A stretch of DNA of 40,303 nucleotides from Roseateles toxinivorans (GTDB lineage Bacteria > Pseudomonadota > Gammaproteobacteria > Burkholderiales > Burkholderiaceae_C). The position numbers and the translations under genes are program-made. The notes under the pieces were generated by a model. The model searched no databases. It was not told the DNA's origin and saw only the letters and a list, made by a program, of their open reading frames with translations. Positions 7,835 through 17,190 of the stretch are shown one piece after another (position 1 is the first letter of the stretch; each line of letters starts with the position of its first letter). Location of the stretch: assembly GCA_945898095.1 (NCBI GenBank), contig CAMDHE010000030.1:1-40303 (forward strand). Direction: 5' to 3'.

Positions 7835-9595
7835 TCAAGGAACGCAGCTCGCCTTGCTGCACTTGAAGGTGCAGGCACGCACGTCGTTGATGGTGATCTT
7901 GCCGTCGCCATTGGCGTCGCGTGGATCGTTGGCTGCCGGGGTCTGACCAGTTGCTGCTCGGATCAGATTCAGGTCGTTGATGTCGACATCGCCGTCCTTG
8001 TCGACATCGCAACTGGTCTGCAAGCTATTGACCGTCAGGTCAAAGAGGATTGGTGAATCGTTGGTCGTATTTGCATTCAAACGAGTCAAAATCTGGATGA
8101 AACGACCCGTGACTGGCAAGGGGCTGTTCTTGCTGGTGGTCTGGTAAGTTTGACCGGTCAAGTTGGCCTCGACATCGGCAGCACGTGCTTGCACTTGCAC
8201 GGAGGCACCGGCGGGCACCAGGTCGGTCCAATTGATTTTGTCCCAGGCCGTACCGGCTGCGCTGCTGTCGAAAGTCACCGTCCAGGTGCCGGTCGGGTTG
8301 GTCGAGTTGCGGGCGGCAAATCCTGCTGCATCGCTGTAGGTGTAAGGGATATTCCCGACCGGAAAGGTTCCCAGAGGCGCACCATCTGTACCGCGGTATT
8401 TGTGAACACGGTTCGAGGAATAACCAATCTGGAAGATGTCGTTGTTCGAATCAACCTGGATGCCGACAGAGAAGGCGCCATTGGCCTGCAACGGGGCGGT
8501 CCACAACAGAGCGCCGCCTGGCGAAACTTTTTGCACTGCGTAATTGCCGGCGATGATATTGCCAGCGCCATCCACCACGATCCCGGAGGAGCCAACGCTC
8601 ATGCCACCGATTGGCGCCGAAGTATTGGTGGCCGGATCAAAGACGACGTTGTTGCTGCCCGTGTAGACCTTGTTGTTACCCAAGGCGATGCCATACATCC
8701 CGCCAGGAAAGGACGCGACGGTGTAGGGGCCTGTGTTGCTGGCGGTGTTGGTGATTTTGCCCAGCGGGCCGCCCAGTGATGCGCTCCACAACACGCCGTT
8801 CTTGTCGATCAGGCATCCATAGGGCTGCCATGCCCCTGAACTGGGTTGCCCCAACGTGGGAGTTGTAGCAACCGGTCCTGCAAGCAGGCTGCCGTCGACC
8901 GAACTGTATTTGTAATAGCGCTGGGTATTGAACATGCCGACCCAGAGGTTGCCGTCGGTGCCGATGCACAGCGAGCGCCCCAAACCGTTCTGGTCGCCCA
9001 CCGCGACCGCCCAGGCGACGCGTTCATCGGTGATCTCGGACTGATCAATGGCGCCGTTGCCATTGGTGTCCCCCAAGGCCTTAGGCGTGGCGCCGCTGGA
9101 ACTATCCATGACACCGTTGCCGTTACGGTCGATGAAACCTTCGGCAAGAATCTTCAGCAAGACGGGCTTGCGGTTGTCAAACCAACGATTCAGAACATAG
9201 GCGTTGCCTGTGATGTCAACCGCAGTCCGCGATGGCGCCGCGCCAGCGTAGGCGTTGTTGAGATGGTTGATGTACCCCGGTTGACCGGACGGCCCGAACC
9301 AGGTTCGGTACCGCGCGAGTTCGACATTGGCAACGGTGTCGAACTTGGTTACCGTGTCCTCACCTGCGTTGGCGATCCACATCACCGGGAAAGTGGTGCC
9401 GACGACATTGAGCTGTAGTTGGTTGCTGACGGCACTATGGTTGACTCCGGACAGCGATCCCTGGTCGAAGTCTGCGTCGAAGGTGTAAGTCTTCGACGCA
9501 GCCATGACGGCTGAACTGCATGACAGCACCAGCATGACCGCCAACGCCACGGGAAGGCGGCGAGCTTGAATCAATTCACAATTGAGCTTGTTCAT
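7835..9595 (-). CDS. Secreted beta-propeller protein with C-terminal dockerin
   Basis: 586 residues with a signal peptide (LPVALAVMLVLSCSSAVMAAS). Residues ~60-430 hold NHL/Vgb-like propeller repeats (WIANAGEDTVTKFD, CIGTDGNLWVGMF, CLIDKNGVLWSASLGG, VVDGAGNIIAGNYAV). Two calcium-loop-like segments sit inside it, DRNGNGVMD and DTNGNGAIDQSE. A beta-sandwich-like part follows (~440-520). The last ~55 residues are a type I dockerin with two complete 12-residue calcium loops, DVDKDGDVDIND and DANGDGKITIND, framed by four cysteines (CD at the start, CTFKCSKASC at the end). Dockerins bind cohesins, and the next gene encodes a cohesin-like anchored protein. AGAGGA lies upstream of ATG 9595. The ligand of the propeller is unknown. 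Confidence 0.88.
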   Translation of the reverse strand: MNKLNCELIQARRLPVALAVMLVLSCSSAVMAASKTYTFDADFDQGSLSGVNHSAVSNQLQLNVVGTTFPVMWIANAGEDTVTKFDTVANVELARYRTWFGPSGQPGYINHLNNAYAGAAPSRTAVDITGNAYVLNRWFDNRKPVLLKILAEGFIDRNGNGVMDSSSGATPKALGDTNGNGAIDQSEITDERVAWAVAVGDQNGLGRSLCIGTDGNLWVGMFNTQRYYKYSSVDGSLLAGPVATTPTLGQPSSGAWQPYGCLIDKNGVLWSASLGGPLGKITNTASNTGPYTVASFPGGMYGIALGNNKVYTGSNNVVFDPATNTSAPIGGMSVGSSGIVVDGAGNIIAGNYAVQKVSPGGALLWTAPLQANGAFSVGIQVDSNNDIFQIGYSSNRVHKYRGTDGAPLGTFPVGNIPYTYSDAAGFAARNSTNPTGTWTVTFDSSAAGTAWDKINWTDLVPAGASVQVQARAADVEANLTGQTYQTTSKNSPLPVTGRFIQILTRLNANTTNDSPILFDLTVNSLQTSCDVDKDGDVDINDLNLIRAATGQTPAANDPRDANGDGKITINDVRACTFKCSKASCVP

Positions 9596-9611
9596 TTGAT
9601 TTTCCTCTGCG

Positions 9612-10694
9612 TTAATTGCTATGGGTAGAACGTTCCTGCATCAAGGTCTGCGGTCGCATCGAGTGGTCCATATCGTGTGAACCATGCTGAGTCAAAGCAT
9701 GTGTCTCGCCGCTGGATAGATCGATTTCATAAAGCAAGGATGTACCGCTGCGCAGACTGGCAAACACGATTTTTCGACCGTCGCCACTCCATTTAGCGTC
9801 GAAGTCTTCGGACGGGTGATCAGTCAGATTGCGTACATTGCGACCGTCTGAGTTCATGACAAAGACGTCGGAGCGTGAATGGACCAGGTCGTCGCGCGTG
9901 CTTGAGAACAATATTTGCCGCCCGTCGGGTGACCAGCGCGGCGACTCATGAGCAGCGACAACCCCGAGGGTCAGATCGATGGCCTCGCCACTCGCGAGAT
10001 CGGTCACCATGATGTGAGCAGCCTTTTCCCGCATGTCAGCAACCCAGACGACTTTTTTTCCATCGGGCGACAATTCAGCCCAGGCTGCGCTGCGCGTTGC
10101 GGCCTTGCTGCTGATATTGCGCAAGCCGCTGCCATCACGTTGCACCACCCAGACCTGGTTGTTAGACCGGTCGTCCTTGCCCAGAAAACTCAGCCACTGG
10201 CCGTCAGCAGACCAACTCGGCGCAGCCGGACCTTTGGGTTTGGCATTGCCTGAGACGGTCAAGACCGTCCGGGTCTGTAAATCGGCAATGCGCAAATGCA
10301 TTTCGCCATTTACCAGGTTAAGCGCGTGATAAGCGAGCGAGCGACCATCGGGTGACCAGGACGGCGCCATTTCGGCTTGCGTATCGCTGGACACGCGCTG
10401 CTTGCCGGTGCCGTCCTCGTTCATCACGAATACCAGCGGAAGCCCGGATTCTCGGGCTACGAAAGCCACCCTTCCATCGCGCGCTAAAGCGGGTTGGACG
10501 TTGACGCGATTCCCATCGGTCAACATGTGTTCTCCACCTTGCTCGTCGCGGATCCAGATCTGGGGATCGCCCGTGCGGATCGACACGTAGGCCAAGGATG
10601 CCGCCGTAGCGCCATCCAGCGATGCGGCGGCACTTGACGCGGATGCCCAGAGGCCAAGGCAAAGCAAAGTTATCGGTTTGAACCTGATTTTCAT
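9612..10694 (-). CDS. Exported TolB-like (PD40) beta-propeller protein
   Basis: 360 residues. The signal peptide is MKIRFKPITLLCLGLWASASSAA. The remainder is made of repeated PD40/TolB blades: LARDGRVAFVARE, WSPDGRSLAYHAL, WSADGQWLSFLG, LSPDGKKVVWVAD, WSPDGRQILFSS and WSGDGRKIVFAS, six in all. It differs from true TolB in lacking the TolB N-terminal domain and in its context without tolA or pal. It probably binds a protein or glycan at the cell surface. It starts 12 bases after the upstream gene and ends 16 bases before the dockerin gene, so these belong to one transcript. Its Shine-Dalgarno is weak. Confidence 0.85.
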   Translation of the reverse strand: MKIRFKPITLLCLGLWASASSAAASLDGATAASLAYVSIRTGDPQIWIRDEQGGEHMLTDGNRVNVQPALARDGRVAFVARESGLPLVFVMNEDGTGKQRVSSDTQAEMAPSWSPDGRSLAYHALNLVNGEMHLRIADLQTRTVLTVSGNAKPKGPAAPSWSADGQWLSFLGKDDRSNNQVWVVQRDGSGLRNISSKAATRSAAWAELSPDGKKVVWVADMREKAAHIMVTDLASGEAIDLTLGVVAAHESPRWSPDGRQILFSSTRDDLVHSRSDVFVMNSDGRNVRNLTDHPSEDFDAKWSGDGRKIVFASLRSGTSLLYEIDLSSGETHALTQHGSHDMDHSMRPQTLMQERSTHSN

Positions 10695-10706
10695 CGGTCG
10701 GCCCGA

Positions 10707-11066
10707 TTACTGAATCGCCTGGAACTTTGTCGTCGAAAGCGCCTTGCCCGAGCTGTCCAGTACCGTCACGGTATGGTTACCCACTGACTTCGGCAACACC
10801 CGATAGAGCAACTGGCCGTCAGCTGCAACTACTGCGGAATAATGAGCTTCGGATCCATCGGGGGAGCGAATGGAAATCGAAACCGCAGCATTGGGCACGA
10901 AGCCCCTGCCAGTAAATTCAGCGCCCTTGGCCTTCGCCACCAATGACGGGCCGGAAAAACTGGAAATCACCTTCTGGGCCGATGCCAGCAAAGGCAATAC
11001 GGCCAAAGTCAAGATGAGCGGACGGGTAACCCGGCATACGACCTGTCGCAGGGAGAGACTTGGCAT
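10707..11066 (-). CDS. Small exported Ig-like protein, first gene of the PEP-CTERM operon
   Basis: 119 residues. A signal peptide ends near LPLLASAQ (about residue 30). The mature ~88 residues look like one beta-sandwich domain, with RGFVPNAAVSISIRSPDGSE, DGQLLYRVLPKSVGNHTVTV and a C-terminal strand. This resembles the Ig-like or IPT-like modules of surface proteins, but I cannot assign a family. AAGGAG lies eight bases before ATG 11066. The three following genes are all exported and closely spaced (12, 16 and 56 bases), which suggests a common surface assembly. Confidence 0.7.
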   Translation of the reverse strand: MPSLSLRQVVCRVTRPLILTLAVLPLLASAQKVISSFSGPSLVAKAKGAEFTGRGFVPNAAVSISIRSPDGSEAHYSAVVAADGQLLYRVLPKSVGNHTVTVLDSSGKALSTTKFQAIQ

Positions 11067-11289
11067 GGCTTAGCTCCTTCGTGTTGAGGGAATGAACCAG
11101 GAAACGCTCTACTCGTGGCGCGACTTCAGTTTCGGCGTCGACCCAAGGAACGATTCTTTGGACGACTCAGTGTCAGCAGCGCGAAGTCAGGCCGCTTGCG
11201 CACCATCAATTGCTGAAAGCAAGTTGAATCTCGACCCCTGGTCGGGGGGGTGCAGGGAGAAATCTGAACAGATGAACTCAGCGCCTGAC
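11067..11289. other. Upstream region of the cohesin/dockerin operon
   Basis: 223 bases between the thioesterase-GNAT stop and the small Ig-like gene, both on the minus strand. It must hold the promoter of the four-gene operon and the end of the thioesterase transcript. I searched for sigma-70 and sigma-54 type elements on the minus strand and found none convincing. A GC-rich patch lies at about 11233-11250, beginning at the CGACCCC before the G run. Confidence 0.4.
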
Positions 11290-12156
11290 TCAGAGCAGGC
11301 AGACCATTTCCACATGCGCAATGCCGAGTTCTTCGAAGCTCGGGCCGCGTTGCATAAAGCCGGCGCGGGCATAGAAACCGGCGGCTGATTGCTGGGCGTG
11401 GAGGACGGCCTCGCGATAGCCTTCGCGGCGTGCCTGGCTCATCAAGGCTTCGAGCAAATCGCGGCCGATATGGCTGCCGCGCAGATTGCGCATCACCGCC
11501 ATGCGGCCGATCTTGGCCACGCCGGGTACATGTTCCATCAGGCGTCCGGTGGCCAAGGCCCGGCCGAAGCGGTTGAATGCGACCGCATGCAGGCAACGGG
11601 CATCTTCACTGTCCCATTCCAGTTCGGCGGGGATTTTCTGCTCATCAATGAAGACCTGCTGGCGGATGTCACGTGCATGACCACCCAGTTCGGCCCAGTT
11701 GCCGAGCTTGACCTCGACGATATTCTGGCCGGCTTCGAAATCGCTCATCACCGCGCGCAATTGACGTGGAATCGGCATCGGCATTTGCGTCAGCGGATCG
11801 GCAAAGACATAGATCAGCTCGCCATGAACCAGTAGCTGCTGGCCCCGGAAGACCGCGCCGATGATCTGCATCGAGCTGTTGCCGATGCGCGCGCAGCGCA
11901 CGCCGACTTCGAGCTGTTCGTCATACCTGGCCGAGCCGAGGTATTCGAGTGTGGCCTTGCGGACAAACAGGTCGCCGCCGAGGGCTGCCATGGTGTCGGT
12001 ATAGGGCAAGGCCAGCGCGCGCCAATAAGCGCCAACGGCGAGGTCGAAATAGTTCAGGTAATGACCGTTGAAGACGATCTGTTGGGCATCGATTTCGGAC
12101 CAACGCACCCGCAGGCGCTCGGCAAAACGAAAATCCTGTCGTGTCATGGTTGTCAT
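11290..12156 (-). CDS. Fusion of 4HBT acyl-CoA thioesterase and GNAT acetyltransferase
   Basis: 288 residues with two domains. Residues ~8-140 are a YbgC/FadM-type hotdog thioesterase: RVRWSEIDAQQIVFNGHYL holds the catalytic-region Asp, and the domain ends near FADPLTQMPMPIPRQLRAV. Residues ~150-288 are a GNAT domain of the ElaA type: RQQVFIDEQKIPAELEWD, FGRALATGRL, the acetyl-CoA loop at GRMAVMRNLRGSHIGRDLL, and FYARAGFMQRG. The first hydrolyses acyl-CoA thioesters; the second transfers an acetyl group from acetyl-CoA to an unknown amine. The alpha/beta hydrolase gene lies upstream and overlaps it by four bases (ATGA), so the two are coupled. Confidence 0.88.
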   Translation of the reverse strand: MTTMTRQDFRFAERLRVRWSEIDAQQIVFNGHYLNYFDLAVGAYWRALALPYTDTMAALGGDLFVRKATLEYLGSARYDEQLEVGVRCARIGNSSMQIIGAVFRGQQLLVHGELIYVFADPLTQMPMPIPRQLRAVMSDFEAGQNIVEVKLGNWAELGGHARDIRQQVFIDEQKIPAELEWDSEDARCLHAVAFNRFGRALATGRLMEHVPGVAKIGRMAVMRNLRGSHIGRDLLEALMSQARREGYREAVLHAQQSAAGFYARAGFMQRGPSFEELGIAHVEMVCLL

Positions 12157-13061
12157 GTCTGTAGCGCCTGTTTGATGGCCAAGCCGCAGGCGTCCAGCGC
12201 CAGCAGGGCCTCGGGAATATAACGTCCCATCTTGATGAAATCATGGGTGACGCCGCGATACAGCTCGAGTTGCACCTGCCCGCCATTGGAGCGCATTGCG
12301 TCGGCATAGGCCAGACCTTCGTCGACCAGCGGGTCGCATTCGGCCAGCACCACGCAGGCCGGTGCAAGTCCGCCATGGTCGGCAGCTTCGAGCGGCGCAA
12401 AACGCCAGTCGCGTCGGTGGTGCGGGCCGATGTAATGGTTGAAAAACCATTCGATCGAGGCGGCTTCGAGCAGGAAGCCGTTGGCAAACAACTGGTGTGA
12501 GGCGTTGTCGGCATGGGCGGCGGTGCCTGGGGTGATCAGCAACTGCAGCGCCAGCGGCAACTGGATGTCGCGCGCATGCAGGGCGCAGACTGCCGCGAGC
12601 GTGCCGCCGGCGCTGTCGCCGCCAACTGCCAGTCGTGATCCATCGAGTCCGAGGCTGCCCGCATGTTCAGCCAGCCATTGCATGACTGCCCAGCAATCGT
12701 CGACCGCGGCCGGAAACTTCTGTTCGGGTGCGAGTCGGTAGTCGAGCGACAGCACCGCTGCGCCACTGCGCAGACTCAGTTGCCGGCACAGACTGTCATG
12801 GGTTTCCAGATTGCCGATGGTGAAGCCGCCGCCATGCAAGTAAAGCAGCAAAGGCAGTCGGTCGGATGTCGGTGCATAGAGCCTTGCCGCCAGCGGGCCG
12901 GCAGCCCCGGGCAACTGCAGGTCTTCGACGCGGGCCAATTTCGCCCGCGGCAGGTCGAGGATCTCCGACCCGATCTGGTAGGCGATGCGGGCTTTCTCGG
13001 GCGTCAATCTGTGCAGCGGTGGGCGACCGGCGCGATGAATCCGCTCGAGCAGGCCGGCCAT
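12153..13061 (-). CDS. Alpha/beta hydrolase, hormone-sensitive lipase (Aes) family esterase
   Basis: 302 residues from ATG 13061. The oxyanion-hole motif HGGG is in LLLYLHGGGFTIGN, the nucleophile serine in VGGDSAGGTLAAV, the acid in VLAECDPLVDEG, and the His in GVTHDFIKMG, which is a complete triad. The family hydrolyses short-chain acyl esters. A longer reading from TTG 13109 is possible, but homologous proteins of this type start near MAGLLERIHRAG, which favours the ATG. Neither start has a good Shine-Dalgarno. It is coupled by overlap to the thioesterase-GNAT gene, so the pair may act on the same esters or thioesters, which is inference. Confidence 0.9.
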   Translation of the reverse strand: MAGLLERIHRAGRPPLHRLTPEKARIAYQIGSEILDLPRAKLARVEDLQLPGAAGPLAARLYAPTSDRLPLLLYLHGGGFTIGNLETHDSLCRQLSLRSGAAVLSLDYRLAPEQKFPAAVDDCWAVMQWLAEHAGSLGLDGSRLAVGGDSAGGTLAAVCALHARDIQLPLALQLLITPGTAAHADNASHQLFANGFLLEAASIEWFFNHYIGPHHRRDWRFAPLEAADHGGLAPACVVLAECDPLVDEGLAYADAMRSNGGQVQLELYRGVTHDFIKMGRYIPEALLALDACGLAIKQALQT

Positions 13062-13184
13062 GCGGGGGGTCAATAAATTACTGCTCAAAGGGGCTCCAGA
13101 ACGGGTCAACTGCCCAATCCAGGGGCAGTGCGTTAATGTGCCAGAGGATCACGCTGCCGCCGGGCAAGCTTTGCGCAAGCCCAG

Positions 13185-13219
13185 AAAAAAAGCCCGGCTT
13201 CCTGGGCTGGAAGCCGGGC
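13185..13219 (-). terminator. Rho-independent terminator of aceA
   Basis: GCCCGGCTTCC (13192-13202) and GGAAGCCGGGC (13209-13219) form a perfect 11-bp stem with a six-base loop. On the minus strand it is followed by seven T (13191-13185). It lies 26 bases past the aceA stop. Confidence 0.92.
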
Positions 13220-13244
13220 CGGACAAACAGCTCGGTTCTCGGGT

Positions 13245-14543
<1,299 letters not shown>

Positions 14544-14621
14544 GGTGATCTCCTGGCGGTGGTGGATTGAAAAACTCGATGACCAAGGTTAAGCCTTCAT
14601 GTCCATCCGCGCGAGACTTAT

Positions 14622-14635
14622 GTCTTATATAAGAC
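14622..14635. promoter_or_regulatory. Palindrome upstream of aceA, possible operator
   Basis: GTCTTATATAAGAC is a perfect 14-bp palindrome about 80 bases before the aceA start, in a markedly AT-rich stretch (14615-14700). A second, weaker dyad, GTGAA (14686-14690) with TTCAC (14697-14701), lies further upstream. Both are of a size that a dimeric repressor would bind. Carbon-source control of aceA is general knowledge, but the regulator here is not identified. Confidence 0.45.
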
Positions 14636-14787
14636 TAAAAATATTACCTTTATAAATCAATGACTTGAGTGTTAAATTTCTGATTGTGAAAAGTGATTCA
14701 CCATAATGAGAAAAAATGCGGCGGCGCAGCATGCTTATAAACCACGATGTGAAGTCATCTTTCCGCATTGTGAAAAATTGGTGATGA

Positions 14788-14804
14788 GGGCCGCCAAACG
14801 GCCC
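14788..14804 (-). terminator. Weak terminator-like hairpin after rhlE
   Basis: GGGCCG (14788-14793) pairs with CGGCCC (14799-14804) about 20 bases past the rhlE stop on the minus strand. The nearest T run begins about ten bases later, so as an intrinsic terminator it is poor. It lies between rhlE and the aceA control region. Confidence 0.3.
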
Positions 14805-14825
14805 GCAACTGCGGCAATGCCGGCC

Positions 14826-16064
14826 TCAGCCCTGCCCGGCTGCGCGCAATTTGTCCTTCTTGCTCATGCGTTTGCCCTTCACGCCACCGACCGCTGCTTC
14901 CGGCGAGGCCAGGCCGGTTGGCTCGAAACCGGCAATCTGCTCGCGTTTGATCCGCTGACCCTGACGCTTTTCGATCAGCCGGAAATGGGCTTCGCTGTTG
15001 GTGACGCTGTCAGCACAGATGAAGCTCAGCGCCGCACCGCTTTCCCCGGCCCGGCCGGTGCGGCCGATGCGGTGGGTGTGGTCGGTGGCCGAGCGCGGCA
15101 GGTCGTAGTTGATGACCGCAGAAAGCTCAGGAATGTCGAGACCGCGAGCGGCCACATCGGTCGCCACCAGCACCTGGATTTCGGCCGTCTTCAAGGCCAT
15201 CAGAACGCGGGTGCGGCCGCCCTGACTCAATTCGCCGTGCAGGGCCGCTGCCTTGATGCCGGCAGCCCAGAGCTTGTCGGAGACATGCTCGGTCGCATAT
15301 TTGGTCGCTACGAACACCAGCGCCCTCTCCCACCCTTCGGTCTGCAGCAGATGCTTGAGCAGCGGCGTGCGGCGGCTGGCATCGACTTCGATCGCCCGCT
15401 GGGCGATCTGGCCGCGCAGCTCGGGCGCGGTCTCGATGGCGATGCGTTCGGGATCGTGCAGCAAGCCATCCGCCAGCGCCGCCAGTGCTGGCGCGAAAGT
15501 GGCCGAGAAAAACAGGTTCTGGCGTTTGGAAGGCAGCAAGGCGAGGATGCGCTGCAACTCTTCGGCAAAGCCGAGGTCAAGCAAGCGGTCGGCCTCGTCC
15601 AGCACCAGCAAGGACACCGCCGAGAGCCTGACCGCGTTGTGTTCAATCAGGTCGAGCAGTCGTCCAGGCGTGGCGATGATGATGTCGGCGCCACCGCGCA
15701 AAGCCATCATCTGCGGGTTGATCGAGACGCCGCCGAAGACGCTGCTGATCTTCAGCCGCTCGGGCAGCTGGCGCGCAAATCCGCCAATGACCTCGGCGAC
15801 TTGAACGGCGAGTTCACGCGTCGGCACCAGCAGCAGCACGCACGGCTGGCGCGCCGCATCGGGGCCGATCTGCAGCAGGCGCTGCAACAGTGGCAAGGCA
15901 AAGGCGGCGGTCTTGCCCGAGCCGGTCTGCGCCAGCCCGAGCACATCGGCCCCGCGCAGAATCGCCGGAATGGCTGCCGTCTGGATCGGCGTGGGCGCGT
16001 GATAACCCTGTTCGCGTACGGCGTGGACGATGGCGGGCGACAAGCCCAGCGAGGCAAATGACAT
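14826..16064 (-). CDS. rhlE: DEAD-box ATP-dependent RNA helicase
   Basis: 412 residues from ATG 16064 (MSFASLGLSPAIVHAV). All core motifs are present: Q motif TPIQTAAIP, motif I AQTGSGKTAA, Ia PTRELAVQV, II DEAD, III SAT, and VI HRIGRTGRAG. A short basic tail (GVKGKRMSKKDKLRAAG) follows. This layout fits the RhlE group, which remodels RNA in ribosome assembly and decay. The open frame continues upstream to 16370, but that part is out of character and overlaps dusA, so the internal ATG was chosen. The symbol is by best resemblance, as betaproteobacteria hold several RhlE paralogues. Confidence 0.9.
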   Translation of the reverse strand: MSFASLGLSPAIVHAVREQGYHAPTPIQTAAIPAILRGADVLGLAQTGSGKTAAFALPLLQRLLQIGPDAARQPCVLLLVPTRELAVQVAEVIGGFARQLPERLKISSVFGGVSINPQMMALRGGADIIIATPGRLLDLIEHNAVRLSAVSLLVLDEADRLLDLGFAEELQRILALLPSKRQNLFFSATFAPALAALADGLLHDPERIAIETAPELRGQIAQRAIEVDASRRTPLLKHLLQTEGWERALVFVATKYATEHVSDKLWAAGIKAAALHGELSQGGRTRVLMALKTAEIQVLVATDVAARGLDIPELSAVINYDLPRSATDHTHRIGRTGRAGESGAALSFICADSVTNSEAHFRLIEKRQGQRIKREQIAGFEPTGLASPEAAVGGVKGKRMSKKDKLRAAGQG

Positions 16065-16137
16065 AGGCTTGGCCTGGTTGTACTGCAGGGCAAGCGCGAA
16101 GGCTTGCGGAGGAAAATTCCAAGTTGCTTGCTCAGGG

Positions 16138-17190
16138 TCAGAAGCTGGACTCAAGCGGATGAACTGGCGAGATTTCAGTCCTGGCAGCGGCGATCTCGGT
16201 GCGGGCCAAAGTCGCCAGTTCGGCCACCTGATGCGGCGACAGATCCTTGAGCTTGTGGTCTGACCAGACCTGCCGCCAACGCCGGGCGCCGGGCTGACCG
16301 TTCCAGAGGCCCAGCGCGTGACGCATCGACTGCGACCAGGGGCGGCCAGCGGCCACTTGCCGTGCCACATGGCTCAGCCATAGCGTCTCAAGCTGTTCGC
16401 GGCTTTGCACCGGGTCTGCCTGGCCAAAAAAGCGCGAGTCCCAGCCCGACATCTGCCAGGGCTCGTGATAGGCCTGACGCCCCACCATCACGCCGTCAAC
16501 ATGCTCGAGTTGTGAGGCGATCTCGGCATCGCTCTTGACGCCGCCATTGAGCACGATCGTCAGATGCGGAAACTCGGCTTTCAGCCGGTGCACCATCTGG
16601 TAGCGCAGCGGCGGCAGTTCGCGGTTTTCCTTGGGCGAAATCCCCTGCAGCCAGGCGTTGCGCGCATGGACGATGAAGACTTCGCAGCCGGCATCAGCGA
16701 TAACGCCGACAAAGTCGCGCAGGAACTCATAGCTTTCGGTCCGGTCGACACCGATGCGGTGCTTGATCGTCACCGGAATGCTGACCGCATCGCGCATGGC
16801 CTTGATGCCATCAGCGACCAGCACCGGCTCGAGCATCAGGCAGGCGCCGAAAGCACCGCGTTGGACCCGCTCGCTCGGGCAACCACAGTTGAGGTTGACT
16901 TCGTCATAGCCCCAGGACTCGGCCAGCTTGGCGCAGGCGGCCAGGTCGGCCGGTTCGGAGCCGCCGAGCTGCAGCGCGACCGGATGTTCTTCAGCATTGA
17001 AGTCCAGGTGCCGCGGCTGATCGCCATGCAGCAAGGCGCCGGTCGTCACCATCTCGGTGTAGAGCCTTGTGCGCTGCGTCAGCAAGCGATGCAGAAAGCG
17101 GCAATTCCGGTCAGTCCAGTCCATCATCGGCGCCACCGAGAGCCGCCATGGGCTCAGCTCCGGCGCTGCCGAGCTTGCCGATGAAGTCAT
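16138..17190 (-). CDS. dusA: tRNA-dihydrouridine(20/20a) synthase
   Basis: 350 residues. The FMN enzyme reduces uridine 20/20a in the D-loop of tRNAs using NADPH. Visible are VAPMMDWTDRNCRFLHR at the N-terminus, the catalytic Cys in NLNCGCPSERVQRGAFGA (about residue 105), KHRIGVD, and the DusA-specific segment NAWLQGISPKENRELPPLRY. The C-terminal helical tRNA-binding domain is complete. The gene begins immediately after the fhs stop with no gap, so it is likely co-transcribed with fhs. Confidence 0.95.
   Translation of the reverse strand: MTSSASSAAPELSPWRLSVAPMMDWTDRNCRFLHRLLTQRTRLYTEMVTTGALLHGDQPRHLDFNAEEHPVALQLGGSEPADLAACAKLAESWGYDEVNLNCGCPSERVQRGAFGACLMLEPVLVADGIKAMRDAVSIPVTIKHRIGVDRTESYEFLRDFVGVIADAGCEVFIVHARNAWLQGISPKENRELPPLRYQMVHRLKAEFPHLTIVLNGGVKSDAEIASQLEHVDGVMVGRQAYHEPWQMSGWDSRFFGQADPVQSREQLETLWLSHVARQVAAGRPWSQSMRHALGLWNGQPGARRWRQVWSDHKLKDLSPHQVAELATLARTEIAAARTEISPVHPLESSF

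Noticed and set aside
7835-8012. N-terminal extension of the PEP-CTERM frame back to 8012
   Set aside because: The extension reads the dockerin gene in another frame. The signal peptide and ribosome site start at 7778.
16065-16370. Longer rhlE frame beginning at 16370
   Set aside because: Overlaps dusA in another frame, and the segment has Trp/Arg/Pro-rich shadow composition. The typical RhlE start is at 16064.
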